Below are positions 32,875 through 41,398 of a DNA stretch of 64,000 bases, in pieces (position 1 is the first letter of the stretch; every line of letters begins with the position of its first letter). The notes below the pieces were generated by a model. The model was not told the origin of the DNA. It saw only the letters and a list, made by a program, of their open reading frames with translations, and did not search any database. The stretch is from assembly GCF_014649495.1 (NCBI RefSeq), contig NZ_BMTD01000002.1, positions 186,001-250,000 on the forward strand, given 5' to 3'. This stretch comes from Streptomyces filipinensis. Lineage in GTDB: Bacteria > Actinomycetota > Actinomycetes > Streptomycetales > Streptomycetaceae. The position numbers and the translations under genes are program-made.

Positions 32875-33465
32875 TCAGGCGCCCGTGCTTCTCGCCACGC
32901 ATGCTTCCAGGTGGTCGTTGACCAGGCCGCATGCCTGCATCAGGGCGTAGGCCGTGGTCGGGCCGACGAATCTGAGGCCCCGCTTCTTCAGGGCCTTGGA
33001 CAGGGCCGTCGACTCCGGGGTCACGGCCGGGACGTCGGCGAGGGTCTTCGGGGCCGGGCGGCCGGCCGGGTCGGGGGCGTGCGACCAGATCAGCTCGTCC
33101 AGCTCGCCCTCGGCCCAGTCGGCGAGCACACGCGCGTTGGCGAGCGTGGCGTCGACCTTGGCGCGGTTGCGGATGATGCCCGGATCCGCCAGCAGGCGCT
33201 CGCGGTCCTCGTCGGTGAACGCGGCGACCTTCTCGACGCGGAAGCCGGCGAAGGCCGCGCGGAAACCCGGGCGGCGGCGCAGGATGGTGATCCAGGACAG
33301 GCCCGACTGGAAGGCCTCCAGGCTGAGCCGCTCGAAGAGGGCGTCGTCGCCGTGGACCGGGCGGCCCCACTCCTCGTCGTGGTACGCCACGTAGTCCTCG
33401 GTGGACAGGGCCCACGGGCAGCGCAGCGCACCGTCGGTCCCGGCGAGGGCGGCACCGGCGCTCAC
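32875..33465 (-). CDS. tag: DNA-3-methyladenine glycosylase I
   Basis: 196 aa. RCPWALSTEDYVAYHDEEWG near residue 15, FERLSLEAFQSGLSWITILRR near residue 44, and the C-terminal VGPTTAYALMQACGLVNDH supply the TagI fold with its zinc-binding Cys and His ligands (Cys16, a His near 29 and the C-terminal HLEAC). It removes 3-methyladenine from alkylated DNA. GTG 33465 overlaps the upstream stop as GTGA. Counterpart of tagA Rv1210. Confidence 0.95.
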   Translation of the reverse strand: MSAGAALAGTDGALRCPWALSTEDYVAYHDEEWGRPVHGDDALFERLSLEAFQSGLSWITILRRRPGFRAAFAGFRVEKVAAFTDEDRERLLADPGIIRNRAKVDATLANARVLADWAEGELDELIWSHAPDPAGRPAPKTLADVPAVTPESTALSKALKKRGLRFVGPTTAYALMQACGLVNDHLEACVARSTGA

Positions 33466-33818
33466 CGCTGGTCCTCAGGGTGGTCGCGCTTCTCCATGTG
33501 GACGTGTGCGGCGGCGGCTCTCGCGCCGGCCAGCGCGGACTCCAGGTCGGCGATACGGGCGTCCCGCTCGGCGAGTTCGGCGGCGAGCCGGCCGAGGGCG
33601 TCGTCGACGTCCGCCATGCGGTAGCCGCGCGGCGCGACCGGGAAGCGCAGGCTCTCCACGTCCGCGCGCTCCACCGGGCGGTCCTCGGGCAGCGGGTCCT
33701 GCAGCCGCTCCGGCGCCACCTCGGGCAGCGGGCCGCTCCCGCCGCCACCCACCACGGCGAGTGTCACCGCGGCGACCACGACGGCCAGCGCGACGACCAG
33801 GAACAAGAACATCACCAT
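33462..33818 (-). CDS. DivIVA-domain-like membrane protein
   Basis: 118 aa from ATG 33818: an N-terminal membrane helix (VMFLFLVVALAVVVAAVTLAVV in part), then FPVAPRGYRMADVDDALGRLAAELAERD, the RGYRMxDVDxAL signature of DivIVA-type N-terminal domains, and a coiled-coil end. Such proteins bind curved membrane or coordinate wall growth. A longer start at ATG 33889 (MARSDPDRF) is possible. First gene of the operon with tag and the GNAT gene; same place as Rv1209. Confidence 0.8.
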   Translation of the reverse strand: MVMFLFLVVALAVVVAAVTLAVVGGGGSGPLPEVAPERLQDPLPEDRPVERADVESLRFPVAPRGYRMADVDDALGRLAAELAERDARIADLESALAGARAAAAHVHMEKRDHPEDQR

Positions 33819-33955
33819 CGCCAGGGGTCCCCACGCTCCGTGCCGGACGTTGTGCCGGACGTTGAATCTGTCAGGGTCCGATCGTGCCATGCGCCTCTGA
33901 CAGTTAGGGTCACAGGCGGCCGTACTGCGGGACGTACTAGGAGAGGTCACAGCGG

Positions 33956-34816
33956 ATGCTCAGGCTGGGCAGGCGGGAATTCGGGCCCCACGAGCCGGTG
34001 ATCATGGCGATCGTGAACCGGACACCGGACTCCTTCTACGACCAGGGGGCCACCTTCCGTGACGAGCCGGCGCTCGCCCGCGTGGAGCAGGCGGTGGCCG
34101 AAGGCGCCGCGATCGTCGACATCGGCGGGGTGAAGGCCGGGCCGGGCGACGAGGTCACGGCCGAGGAGGAGGCGCGGCGCACGGTCGGCTTCGTGGCGGA
34201 GGTACGGCGCCGCTTCCCGGACGTGCTCATCAGCGTGGACACCTGGCGGGCCGAGGTCGGCGAGGCGGTGTGCGAGGCGGGGGCGGATCTGCTGAACGAC
34301 GCCTGGGGGGGCGTCGACCCGGCGCTCGCGGAGGTCGCGGCGCGGTACCGGGTGGGGCTGGTGTGCACGCACGCCGGGGGTGTGCAGCCGCGCACCCGCC
34401 CGCACCGGGTGACGTACGACGACGTCATGGCCGACATCCTCAAGGTGACCGTGGGGCTGGCCGAGCGGGCGGTCGCGCTCGGGGTGCCGCGTGAGTCGGT
34501 GCTGATCGATCCCGGGCACGACTTCGGGAAGAACACGCGGCACAGTCTGGAGGCGACGCGGCGGCTGGACGAGATGGTCGCGACGGGGTGGCCGGTGCTG
34601 GTGTCGCTGTCCAACAAGGACTTCGTCGGCGAGACGCTGGACCGGCCGGTGAAGGAGCGGCTGATCGGTACGTTGGCGACGACCGCGGTGTCGGCGTGGC
34701 TCGGGGCGCGGGTGTACCGGGTGCACGAGGTGGCCGAGACGCGTCAGGTGCTGGAGATGGTGGCCGCCGTCTGCGGGCACCGGGCCCCCGCTGTGGCGCG
34801 GCGAGGCCTGGCCTGA
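33956..34816 (+). CDS. folP2: Dihydropteroate synthase homologue, FolP2 type
   Basis: 286 aa TIM barrel. First DHPS signature is present as IMAIVNRTPDSFYDQG, and the late SNKDFVGETLDRPVKERLIGT keeps the pterin-site Lys. The second signature is altered: VDIGGVKAGPG replaces the canonical DIGGESTRPG, so the loop that holds p-aminobenzoate is missing. This matches FolP2 (Rv1207), which does not show DHPS activity, so another pterin- or TIM-barrel reaction is likely. ATG nine bases after AGGAGAGG. In mycobacteria the neighbour is the gpgS/LOG cluster. Confidence 0.9.
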   Translation: MLRLGRREFGPHEPVIMAIVNRTPDSFYDQGATFRDEPALARVEQAVAEGAAIVDIGGVKAGPGDEVTAEEEARRTVGFVAEVRRRFPDVLISVDTWRAEVGEAVCEAGADLLNDAWGGVDPALAEVAARYRVGLVCTHAGGVQPRTRPHRVTYDDVMADILKVTVGLAERAVALGVPRESVLIDPGHDFGKNTRHSLEATRRLDEMVATGWPVLVSLSNKDFVGETLDRPVKERLIGTLATTAVSAWLGARVYRVHEVAETRQVLEMVAAVCGHRAPAVARRGLA

Positions 34817-34817
34817 A

Positions 34818-34846
34818 CACCCCGGGGGCCGAAGCGCCCCGGGGTG
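34818..34846. terminator. Terminator after folP2
   Basis: CACCCCGGGG and CCCCGGGGTG, ten perfect pairs with a 9-base loop, two bases after the stop and upstream of the convergent LOG gene. Confidence 0.8.
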
Positions 34847-34883
34847 GGGCGTGGTGGCGGTGGCTGTCGGGTGGAGCCCTGGG

Positions 34884-35642
34884 CTAGCGGGCCGCCTCCT
34901 TCGAGACCAGGGCCACCGCTTCGTCCACGTCGTCCGTGACGTGGAACAGGAGGAGGTCCTTCTCGGCCGCCTTGCCCTGGGCCACCAGCGTGTTCCTCAG
35001 CCAGGACACCAGGCCGCCCCAGTACTCGCTGCCGAACAGGACGATCGGGAAGCGGGTGACCTTCTGGGTCTGGACCAGGGTCAGCGCCTCGAAGAGTTCG
35101 TCGAGGGTGCCGAGGCCGCCGGGCAGGACCACGAAGCCCTGCGCGTACTTCACGAACATCATCTTGCGGACGAAGAAGTAGCGGAAGTTGAGGCCGATGT
35201 CGACGTAGGGGTTCAGCCCCTGCTCGAAGGGCAGCTCGATGCCGAGGCCGACCGAGACGCCCCCCGCCTCACAAGCGCCCTTGTTCGCGGCCTCCATCGC
35301 GCCCGGACCGCCACCCGTGATCACCGCCCAGCCGGCTTCGACCAGGCCCCGGCCGAGCCGCACCCCCGCGTCGTACTCCGCCGAGTCCACCGGTGTCCGG
35401 GCCGAGCCGAACACGCTGATGGCGGGCGGGAGTTCGGCCAGCGTGCCGAATCCCTCGATGAACTCCGACTGGATGCGGAGCACGCGCCAGGGGTCCGTGT
35501 GGACCCAGTCCGTGGGGGCGCGCTCGTCGAGCAGCCGCTGGTCGGTCGTGCTGGGCGTCACCTGTCCGCGGCGTCGGAGGACCGGTCCGAGCCGCTGCTC
35601 GTCCGGCGGCTGCTTCTTCCCCTCGGGGTTGCCGGTAGCCAT
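34884..35642 (-). CDS. LOG-family protein (TIGR00730)
   Basis: 252 aa. AVITGGGPGAMEAANKGA near residue 105 and VLPGGLGTLDELFEALT near residue 180 are the paired motifs of LOG enzymes, which hydrolyse nucleoside 5'-monophosphates to the base and ribose 5-phosphate (in plants, cytokinin activation). A 70-residue polar N-terminus precedes the domain. ATG with GGAGGGAGC just upstream. Counterpart of Rv1205. Natural substrate in Streptomyces unknown. Confidence 0.92.
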   Translation of the reverse strand: MATGNPEGKKQPPDEQRLGPVLRRRGQVTPSTTDQRLLDERAPTDWVHTDPWRVLRIQSEFIEGFGTLAELPPAISVFGSARTPVDSAEYDAGVRLGRGLVEAGWAVITGGGPGAMEAANKGACEAGGVSVGLGIELPFEQGLNPYVDIGLNFRYFFVRKMMFVKYAQGFVVLPGGLGTLDELFEALTLVQTQKVTRFPIVLFGSEYWGGLVSWLRNTLVAQGKAAEKDLLLFHVTDDVDEAVALVSKEAAR

Positions 35643-35746
35643 GTGCGCTCCCTCCGCTTGGCGGTAGTTCGATCTCAGACTAGATCCACGCGGGTTACGG
35701 AGGGGGGACGTGAGCATGTCCGGAATGAAGCGCCGAGCGGCGGCCC

Positions 35747-36826
35747 CTACGCGGTGAGCCAGTTCCGCAGGCGCTCCTCGCCCGCCAGGATCTTCGCCGT
35801 CTCCACCCGCTCGTCGCGCTTGTGGGCCAGGTGCGGGTTGCCGGGGCCGTAGTTGACGGCGGGGACACCGAGCGCGGAGAAGCGGGAGACGTCCGTCCAG
35901 CCGTACTTGGGCTTCGGCGTGCCGCCGACCGCCTCGATGAAGGCCGCGGCGGCGGGGTGGGACAGGCCGGGCAGCGCGCCGGGGCTGTGGTCGTCGACCA
36001 CGAACTCCGCCACCCCGCAGTCCGCGAACACCTCGCGGACGTGCGCGACCGCCTCCTCCTCGGTGCGGTCGGGGGCGTAACGGAAGTTGACCGTGACCAC
36101 GCACGCGTCGGGGATGACGTTGCCGGCCACTCCCCCGCTGATGCCCACGGCGTTCAGGCCCTCGCGGTACTCCAGGCCGTCGATCACCGGGTAGCGGGGC
36201 TCGTAGGCGGCCAGGCGGGCCAGGATGGGGGCGGCGGCGTGGATGGCGTTGGCGCCCATCCAGGAGCGCGCCGAGTGGGCCCGCTCGCCCGTGGTCTTCA
36301 GCAGCATGCGCAGGGTGCCCTGGCAGCCGCCCTCGACCTCGCCGTCGGAGGGCTCCAGCAGGACCGCGAAGTCGCCCTCCAGCCACTCGGGGTGGGCCTC
36401 GGCGACGTGCCTGAGGCCGTTGAGCTCGGCGGCGACCTCCTCGTTGTCGTAGAAGACGAAGGTGAGGTCGCGGTTGGGGGCGGGGACCGTGGCGGCGACG
36501 CGCAGCTGCACCGCGACGCCCGACTTCATGTCGCAGGTGCCGCAGCCCCACAGCACGCCGTCCTCGTCCAGCCGCGAGGGCACGTTGTCGGCGATGGGGA
36601 CGGTGTCGATGTGGCCGGCCAGGATCACGCGCTCGGCGCGGCCCAGGTTCGTGCGGGCGATCACGTTGTTGCCGTAGCGGTCGACCGTCAGGTGCGGCAG
36701 GGCGCGCAGGGCGGTCTCGATCGCGTCCGCGAGGGGCTTCTCGGTGCCGCTCTCCGAGGGGAAGTCCACGAGCCGCGCGGTGAGCGCGGCGGCGTCGAGC
36801 GTGAGGTCAAGCGAGGTGTCGGCCAT
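35747..36826 (-). CDS. dapE: Succinyl-diaminopimelate desuccinylase
   Basis: 359 aa M20 metallopeptidase-fold enzyme of the lysine/diaminopimelate pathway; it removes succinate to give L,L-diaminopimelate. Metal ligands: VILAGHIDTVPIAD (His, Asp), CDMKSG (Asp), YDNEEVAAE (catalytic Glu and ligand Glu), and NYGPGNPHLAHKRDERV (His). A dimerisation domain lies at about residues 175-285. The ATG has a TAGGGT box seven bases upstream and no ribosome binding site. Divergent from the 36922 gene; counterpart of Rv1202. Confidence 0.95.
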   Translation of the reverse strand: MADTSLDLTLDAAALTARLVDFPSESGTEKPLADAIETALRALPHLTVDRYGNNVIARTNLGRAERVILAGHIDTVPIADNVPSRLDEDGVLWGCGTCDMKSGVAVQLRVAATVPAPNRDLTFVFYDNEEVAAELNGLRHVAEAHPEWLEGDFAVLLEPSDGEVEGGCQGTLRMLLKTTGERAHSARSWMGANAIHAAAPILARLAAYEPRYPVIDGLEYREGLNAVGISGGVAGNVIPDACVVTVNFRYAPDRTEEEAVAHVREVFADCGVAEFVVDDHSPGALPGLSHPAAAAFIEAVGGTPKPKYGWTDVSRFSALGVPAVNYGPGNPHLAHKRDERVETAKILAGEERLRNWLTA

Positions 36827-36833
36827 GGCCTCG

Positions 36834-36839
36834 ACCCTA
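36834..36839 (-). promoter_or_regulatory. -10 box of dapE
   Basis: TAGGGT on the minus strand, seven bases before ATG 36826. Confidence 0.5.
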
Positions 36840-36909
36840 GCGCGCCACCTGCCGGGGCCCGGTCCGCGGCGCTGACCGGGCCCGCCGTGAGCGCCGGACG
36901 CCCCTCCAG

Positions 36910-36915
36910 TACCTT
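36910..36915 (+). promoter_or_regulatory. -10 box of the 36922 gene
   Basis: TACCTT six bases before the GTG at 36922; with the dapE box it forms two divergent, apparently leaderless promoters 70 bp apart. Confidence 0.5.
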
Positions 36916-36921
36916 GTACGC

Positions 36922-37914
36922 GTGCCAGAGCCGTCCCCCACCCGTCCCAAGCGTCGCGGCCGCCTCTTCCGTTTCGCGGCGGCCCTGTTGGTCCTGTGCG
37001 GTGTCGCCGCGTACCTCGTGGTGCAGTACGTCACCGGAGGCGGCGGTGCGCGCGGCTGCAAGGTGATCTCGTCCGCGGGTGACGGGGCGTCGTACGAGTT
37101 CACGCCGGAACAGGCCGTGAACGCGGCGACGATCGCGGCCGTGGGCACCGGGCGCGGGATGCCCGAGCGGGCCGTGACGATCGCGCTGGCGACCGCCCTG
37201 CAGGAGTCGGGGCTGCGCAACATCGAGCACGGCGACCGGGACTCGCTCGGCCTGTTCCAGCAGCGGCCCTCGCAGGGCTGGGGCACCGAGCAGCAGATCA
37301 TGGACCCCGCGTACGCGGCGGGCATCTTCTACGCGCACCTGGCCAAGGTGCCGGACTACGCGGCGCTGCCGCTGACCGAGGCGGCCCAGGAGGTGCAGCG
37401 CAGCGGCTACCCGGAGGCGTACGCCAAGCACGAGCCGGACGCGAAGCTGCTGGCGGCGGCGCTGACCGGCCGCGCGGCGGCCACGCTGACCTGTGACGGG
37501 CGCCCGGAGCCCGCCGCCCGGGCGACGGGTCCGGACGCGGTACGGGCCGCGCTGGTCGGGGACTTCGGGCGGGACGCGCTGCAGGAGACCGGGGCGGAGG
37601 TCGGCGGTACGCCCGTGCCGTCGCCGTCTCCCTCGCCGAGCGTGACCGCGACCGCGCACGGGCGGACGGTGACCGTTCCGGTGCCGCAGGGCAGGCGGAC
37701 GGACGCGAGCGGGCGTACGGAGCGGGAGCGGGGCTGGCAGCTGGCGCAGTGGGCGGTCGCGAACTCCTCGGCGCTGCACATCCAGCGCGTGTCGTACGCG
37801 GGGCGGGAGTGGACCGCCGGGCGCGGCGACGACCCGTGGAAGACGGCCGCCACCGGCGGGGCCGGTGGCGCGGAGCAGTCCGTGGGGGCCGTCCGCATCG
37901 TGGCCGGACAGTAG
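36922..37914 (+). CDS. Membrane-anchored lysozyme-like (transglycosylase-fold) protein
   Basis: 330 aa. Basic start, one membrane helix (about residues 15-36), then an extracytoplasmic helical domain with ALATALQESGLRNIEHGD and DSLGLFQQRPSQGWGT, in which the Glu of QESG fits the catalytic acid of lytic-transglycosylase-like folds. A Pro/Ser linker (PSPSPSPS) separates a C-terminal domain with ERGWQLAQWAVANSSALHI. Peptidoglycan cleavage is inferred. Starts with GTG, probably leaderless. Confidence 0.82.
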   Translation: MPEPSPTRPKRRGRLFRFAAALLVLCGVAAYLVVQYVTGGGGARGCKVISSAGDGASYEFTPEQAVNAATIAAVGTGRGMPERAVTIALATALQESGLRNIEHGDRDSLGLFQQRPSQGWGTEQQIMDPAYAAGIFYAHLAKVPDYAALPLTEAAQEVQRSGYPEAYAKHEPDAKLLAAALTGRAAATLTCDGRPEPAARATGPDAVRAALVGDFGRDALQETGAEVGGTPVPSPSPSPSVTATAHGRTVTVPVPQGRRTDASGRTERERGWQLAQWAVANSSALHIQRVSYAGREWTAGRGDDPWKTAATGGAGGAEQSVGAVRIVAGQ

Positions 37915-38201
37915 TACGAGGGATCACTCCGGCGGGTTGTGCGGTGCCGGTTCGGCGCGTGTCCGGGGCGGGAACGGCGCCGGATCCGGGACCCCTTGGA
38001 AATCAAAGGCTGTAAGGATTCTGCGGGATGACGGACGGACGCTCTTTGCCCGTTTTTATCCACACCTGATAATGCGATGCGTTATCCATTCTTTACCTGG
38101 GGCGTCCGCAACCTTCGCGGCCTTCGAGCGGTAGTCACGGCGTCCGAGCCGGACACGAGCCCGGACCACAGACATCGTTCTCTCCCGTCGAATGGAGCAT
38201 C
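37915..38201 (+). promoter_or_regulatory. Upstream region of the 38202 gene
   Basis: 287 bases including an AT-rich stretch. A 19-bp imperfect palindrome, GATAATGC-N3-GCGTTATC, sits at 38068-38086; TTTACC follows at 38091. Likely promoter and operator of the secreted-protein gene. Confidence 0.45.
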
Positions 38202-38618
38202 ATGTCCCTCCCTCTGACCCGCCGGATCGCCCGTGCCGCGCTGATCGTCGCAGCGGGAGCGGCTGCCGGGGTCGGTGCGGCCGGCTCCGCCGGTGCGGCC
38301 ACCAACCAGCCGGTGGCGGTCCCGAACACGGGTGGTCTGACCGCCCCGGACACGGCGAACGTCGGCAGCACCGTCGAGGGTGCCGCGCAGCACGCCACCA
38401 CTCTCGCGGCCACCACCGGCGGCACCGCGGTCGGGAAGACCGTGCCGGGCGCGGCCAAGACCGGCACCGGTGCCGTGAGCAAGACGGCGCCGGTGGCGCG
38501 CAAGGCCGCCGGGGAAGTGACCGGGGCGGCCGGGAGCGTCGTCGGGAACGCCGCGTCCTCCACGGCGAAGAGCGGCCTGCCGCAGCTGCCGGTGCAGGGT
38601 GGTCTGCCGCTCGGCTAG
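38202..38618 (+). CDS. Secreted Ala/Gly/Thr-rich small protein
   Basis: 138 aa. Classical signal peptide: RRIARAALIVAAGAAAG core and cleavage after AGSAGA. The mature part is low-complexity (TVEGAAQHATTLAATTGG, GTGAVSKTAPVARKAAG), possibly an amphipathic helix, without cysteine. Proteins like it are often annotated as ATP-binding without evidence. Function unknown; expression may be controlled by the upstream palindrome. Confidence 0.75.
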   Translation: MSLPLTRRIARAALIVAAGAAAGVGAAGSAGAATNQPVAVPNTGGLTAPDTANVGSTVEGAAQHATTLAATTGGTAVGKTVPGAAKTGTGAVSKTAPVARKAAGEVTGAAGSVVGNAASSTAKSGLPQLPVQGGLPLG

Positions 38619-38636
38619 GCACCCGGCTTTGACAGC

Positions 38637-38670
38637 CGACGGGGTCCAGGGAGTTCCCTGGGCCCCGTCG
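38637..38670. terminator. Terminator between the secreted-protein gene and dapC
   Basis: CGACGGGGTCCAGGGA and TCCCTGGGCCCCGTCG, 16 pairs with one T-G, two-base turn, between convergent genes. Confidence 0.85.
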
Positions 38671-38690
38671 CCTTTGTGTGCCTCGTCGGC

Positions 38691-39788
38691 TCAGGGGGTC
38701 AGGCGTGCGGCTGCCGCCTGGACGCGTTCGTCGGTCGCCGTCAGGGCCACGCGGACGTACTTCTCGCCCGCCTCGCCGTAGAAGTCACCCGGGGCCACCA
38801 GGATGCCCCGCTCGGCCAGGTGGGCGACCGTGTCCCAGCAGGACTCGCCCCGGGTGGCCCAGAGGTAGAGGCTCGCCTCGCTGTGTTCGATGCGGAAGCC
38901 GTGGCCCAGCAGGGCGGCCCGCAGGGCCTCGCGGCGGGCGGCGTAGCGCTCGCGCTGTGCGTGGACGTGGGTGTCGTCGGACAGCGCCGCCACGACCGCG
39001 GCCTGCGTCGGCGCGGAGGTCATCATGCCGCCGTGCTTGCGGATCTCCAGCAGCGGTCCCAGCACGGCCGGGTCGCCGGCGACGAAGGCCGCGCGGTAGC
39101 CCGCGAGGTTGGAGCGCTTGGAGAGGGAGTGGACGGCGACGATGCCGTCGTAGGAGCCGCCGTTGACGTCCGGGTGCAGGACCGAGACCGGGTCGGCCTC
39201 CCAGCCCAGCTCCAGGTAGCACTCGTCGGAGACCAGCAGGACGCCGTGCTCACGGGCCCAGGCGACGATCGCGGTCAGGTCCTCCTTCGGGATGACCCTG
39301 CCGGTGGGGTTCGAGGGCGAGTTCAGCCAGAGCAGCTTCAGGCCCGCCGGGTCCAGCTCGCGCGGGTCGTCGTAGGCCTCGTACGCGGCGCGGGCGAGGC
39401 GGGCGCCGACCTCGTAGGTGGGGTAGGCCAGGCGCGGGTAGGCCACCTTGTCGCCGGGGCCGAGGCCCAGCTGGGTGGGCAGCCAGGCCACCAGCTCCTT
39501 GGAGCCGACGACCGGCAGGACATGGCGGTGGGTGACCTCGCGGGCGCCCAGGCGGCGCTCCAGCCAGCCGGTGATCGCGTCGCGCAGCGCGGGGGTGCCC
39601 CAGACGGTCGGGTAGCCGGGCGAGTCGGCCGCGTCGACCAGAGCCTTCTGGATCAGTTCGGGCACCGGGTCGACGGGGGTGCCCACGGAGAGGTCGACGA
39701 TCCCGTCGGGGTGGGCGGCGGCCGTCTTCTTGTACGGCTCCAGCTTGTCCCAGGGGAAGGCGGGGAGCCGGTCGGAGACTGCGGACAC
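38691..39788 (-). CDS. dapC: Succinyldiaminopimelate aminotransferase
   Basis: 365 aa class I/II PLP aminotransferase of lysine biosynthesis, immediately before dapE in the pathway. Active-site features: SVGTPVDPVPE, LWLNSPSNPTGRV, VLLVSDECYLELGW, and the PLP-lysine in VHSLSKRSNLAGYR near residue 230. It matches the actinobacterial DapC type. I take GTG 39788 (VSAVSDRLPAFPWD); TTG 39821 would add 11 residues. Follows fdxA, like Rv1177-Rv1178. Confidence 0.93.
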   Translation of the reverse strand: MSAVSDRLPAFPWDKLEPYKKTAAAHPDGIVDLSVGTPVDPVPELIQKALVDAADSPGYPTVWGTPALRDAITGWLERRLGAREVTHRHVLPVVGSKELVAWLPTQLGLGPGDKVAYPRLAYPTYEVGARLARAAYEAYDDPRELDPAGLKLLWLNSPSNPTGRVIPKEDLTAIVAWAREHGVLLVSDECYLELGWEADPVSVLHPDVNGGSYDGIVAVHSLSKRSNLAGYRAAFVAGDPAVLGPLLEIRKHGGMMTSAPTQAAVVAALSDDTHVHAQRERYAARREALRAALLGHGFRIEHSEASLYLWATRGESCWDTVAHLAERGILVAPGDFYGEAGEKYVRVALTATDERVQAAAARLTP

Positions 39789-39822
39789 GGGAATCAGGCT
39801 CTCTTTCGTACGGTGCGGCAAA

Positions 39823-39878
39823 CGCCTCGGTCCCGTACGGCGGTGATCGGGACGATCGGGCCGTACGGGACCGAGGCG
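39823..39878. terminator. 19-bp perfect inverted repeat between fdxA and dapC
   Basis: CGCCTCGGTCCCGTACGGC (39823-39841) and its exact complement (39860-39878) with an 18-base loop. It follows the fdxA stop by 36 bases, so it probably ends or attenuates fdxA transcription ahead of dapC. Confidence 0.7.
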
Positions 39879-39914
39879 GCGCGTCCTGCGGGCGGCCGCT
39901 TGGCGCTTAGACGG

Positions 39915-40235
39915 TCACTCGCCCTGCGGCGGCAGCGCGGCGACGAAGGGGTGGTCCCGCTCGATCAGCCCGAGCTTGCTGGCGCCGCCGGGAGAGCCGA
40001 GCTCGTCGAAGAACTCGACGTTCGCCTTGTAGTAGTCCTTCCACTCCTCCGGGACGTCGTCCTCGTAGAAGATCGCCTCGACCGGGCAGACCGGCTCACA
40101 GGCACCACAGTCGACGCATTCGTCCGGGTGGATGTACAAGGACCGGGAGCCCTCGTAAATGCAGTCGACCGGGCACTCCTCGATGCACGCCTTGTCCTTC
40201 ACGTCGACACAAGGCTGCGCGATGACGTAGGTCAC
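39915..40235 (-). CDS. fdxA: Seven-iron ferredoxin FdxA
   Basis: 106 aa. The N-terminal PCVDVKDKACIEECPVDC holds a 3Fe-4S-type arrangement and DECVDCGACEPVCPVEAI the 4Fe-4S set (C-x2-C-x2-C-x3-C-P), the 7Fe ferredoxin pattern of actinobacteria. An acidic C-terminal half follows. It passes electrons to redox enzymes such as cytochromes P450. GTG 40235 after GAGGAGGAACG. Counterpart of FdxC, Rv1177. Confidence 0.96.
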   Translation of the reverse strand: MTYVIAQPCVDVKDKACIEECPVDCIYEGSRSLYIHPDECVDCGACEPVCPVEAIFYEDDVPEEWKDYYKANVEFFDELGSPGGASKLGLIERDHPFVAALPPQGE

Positions 40236-40375
40236 GCTGTCGTTCCTCCTCGATAGGGCGCTGGCGGGCCTCCTCAGGCTCCGCCGCCTGGCGCGCGGGA
40301 GCGCGGCGTCGTCGATGCCCGCCCCTAGTATCTCCGTTCCGGAGCATGATCCGAACAGGAGGGGTGAACTGACCG

Positions 40376-41398
40376 GTGGAAATCTCGGCGACAGGACGCC
40401 TGGAAGTCCGAATCACCCCCGCTGACGTGGGAAAACGAGTCTCCGTGCGGCGCTTGAGCGAACCTGGAACGGCACAGGAGAAGTTCACCGACACGGTGGG
40501 TGTTCTCACATCATGGGATGATGGCGTGCTCATGATCACACGGCGGGACGGGCGGAGTGTCCGGATCGCCGAGTCCGCCCTGGTCGCGGGCAAGGTGGTA
40601 CCGGCCGCTCCGGCACGCCGCCGGGGGCCCGCCGCCTCGTACGAGGAACTCGCGCACGTCGCCTCGCGCGGCTGGCCGCCCCTGGAGACCGGGCGGCTCG
40701 GCGCGTGGCGGCTGCGGGCCGCCGGCGGGTTCACCCGGCGGGCCAACAGCGTGCTGCCGCTCGGCGATCCGGGCGTTCCCCTCGACGCGGCCCTGGTGGC
40801 CGTACGACGCTGGTACGGCGAGCGTGGTCTGCCCGCCTACGTCCAGACGGCCACCGGAGCCGAGGGCACGCAGGAGCTGCTGTGCGCGGAGCTGGAGCGG
40901 CGCGGCTGGGTGCGGGAGGTGACCGCCGAGCTGTGGACGGGTGCCCTGGCGCCGGTCGCGGACCGGGCCGAGGGCGCCGGCGTGGTGCTGTCCCGGCAGG
41001 CGGACGAGGCGTGGCTCGCCCGGTACCGGCGCAAGGGGGTGAGCGAGGTGGCCCTGCGGGTGCTCAGCGGTGGCCCGTCGGTGTGGTTCGCGTCCGTGCC
41101 GGGTGCGCGGGGCGAGCCTCCGCAGGCGATCGGGAGATGTGTCGTGGACGGGCGCTGGGCCGGGTTCGCCGCCGTCGAGGTGGATCCCACCCGGCGCCGG
41201 CAGGGTCTCGCCACCGAGGTGATGGCCGCGCTGGCCCGGCGCGCGCTGGACGAGGGCGCGTCGGCGGCCTGGCTGCAGGTCGAGGCGGACAACGGGGGCG
41301 CACACGCGCTCTACGCCGCGCTGGGCTTCACGCCGCACCACTCCTACCACCACTACCGGGCGCCGGACGAGCCGGGTGACAGCCGTGGAAGGGCCTGA
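40376..41398 (+). CDS. GNAT-family acetyltransferase with N-terminal beta domain
   Basis: 340 aa. Residues 1-75 form a beta-rich domain (VGKRVSVRRL, DTVGVLTSWDDGVLMITRRDG) resembling an SH3-like or histone-acetyltransferase Rv0428c-type domain. The C-terminal GNAT domain has motif A AAVEVDPTRRRQGLATEVMAA near residue 265 and DNGGAHALYAALGFT. GTG 40376 is 11 bases after AGGAGGGG. Divergent from fdxA. Substrate unknown. Confidence 0.85.
   Translation: MEISATGRLEVRITPADVGKRVSVRRLSEPGTAQEKFTDTVGVLTSWDDGVLMITRRDGRSVRIAESALVAGKVVPAAPARRRGPAASYEELAHVASRGWPPLETGRLGAWRLRAAGGFTRRANSVLPLGDPGVPLDAALVAVRRWYGERGLPAYVQTATGAEGTQELLCAELERRGWVREVTAELWTGALAPVADRAEGAGVVLSRQADEAWLARYRRKGVSEVALRVLSGGPSVWFASVPGARGEPPQAIGRCVVDGRWAGFAAVEVDPTRRRQGLATEVMAALARRALDEGASAAWLQVEADNGGAHALYAALGFTPHHSYHHYRAPDEPGDSRGRA

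Noticed and set aside
32216..33748. 510-codon frame that would fuse the GNAT and glycosylase genes
   Set aside because: Its first 290 codons are out of frame with the glycosylase and Arg-rich; only the C-terminal GNAT part is real, starting at 32869.
37407..38063. 218-codon minus-strand frame opposite the lysozyme-like gene end
   Set aside because: Ser/Ala/Pro/Arg-rich shadow with no motif and no promoter.
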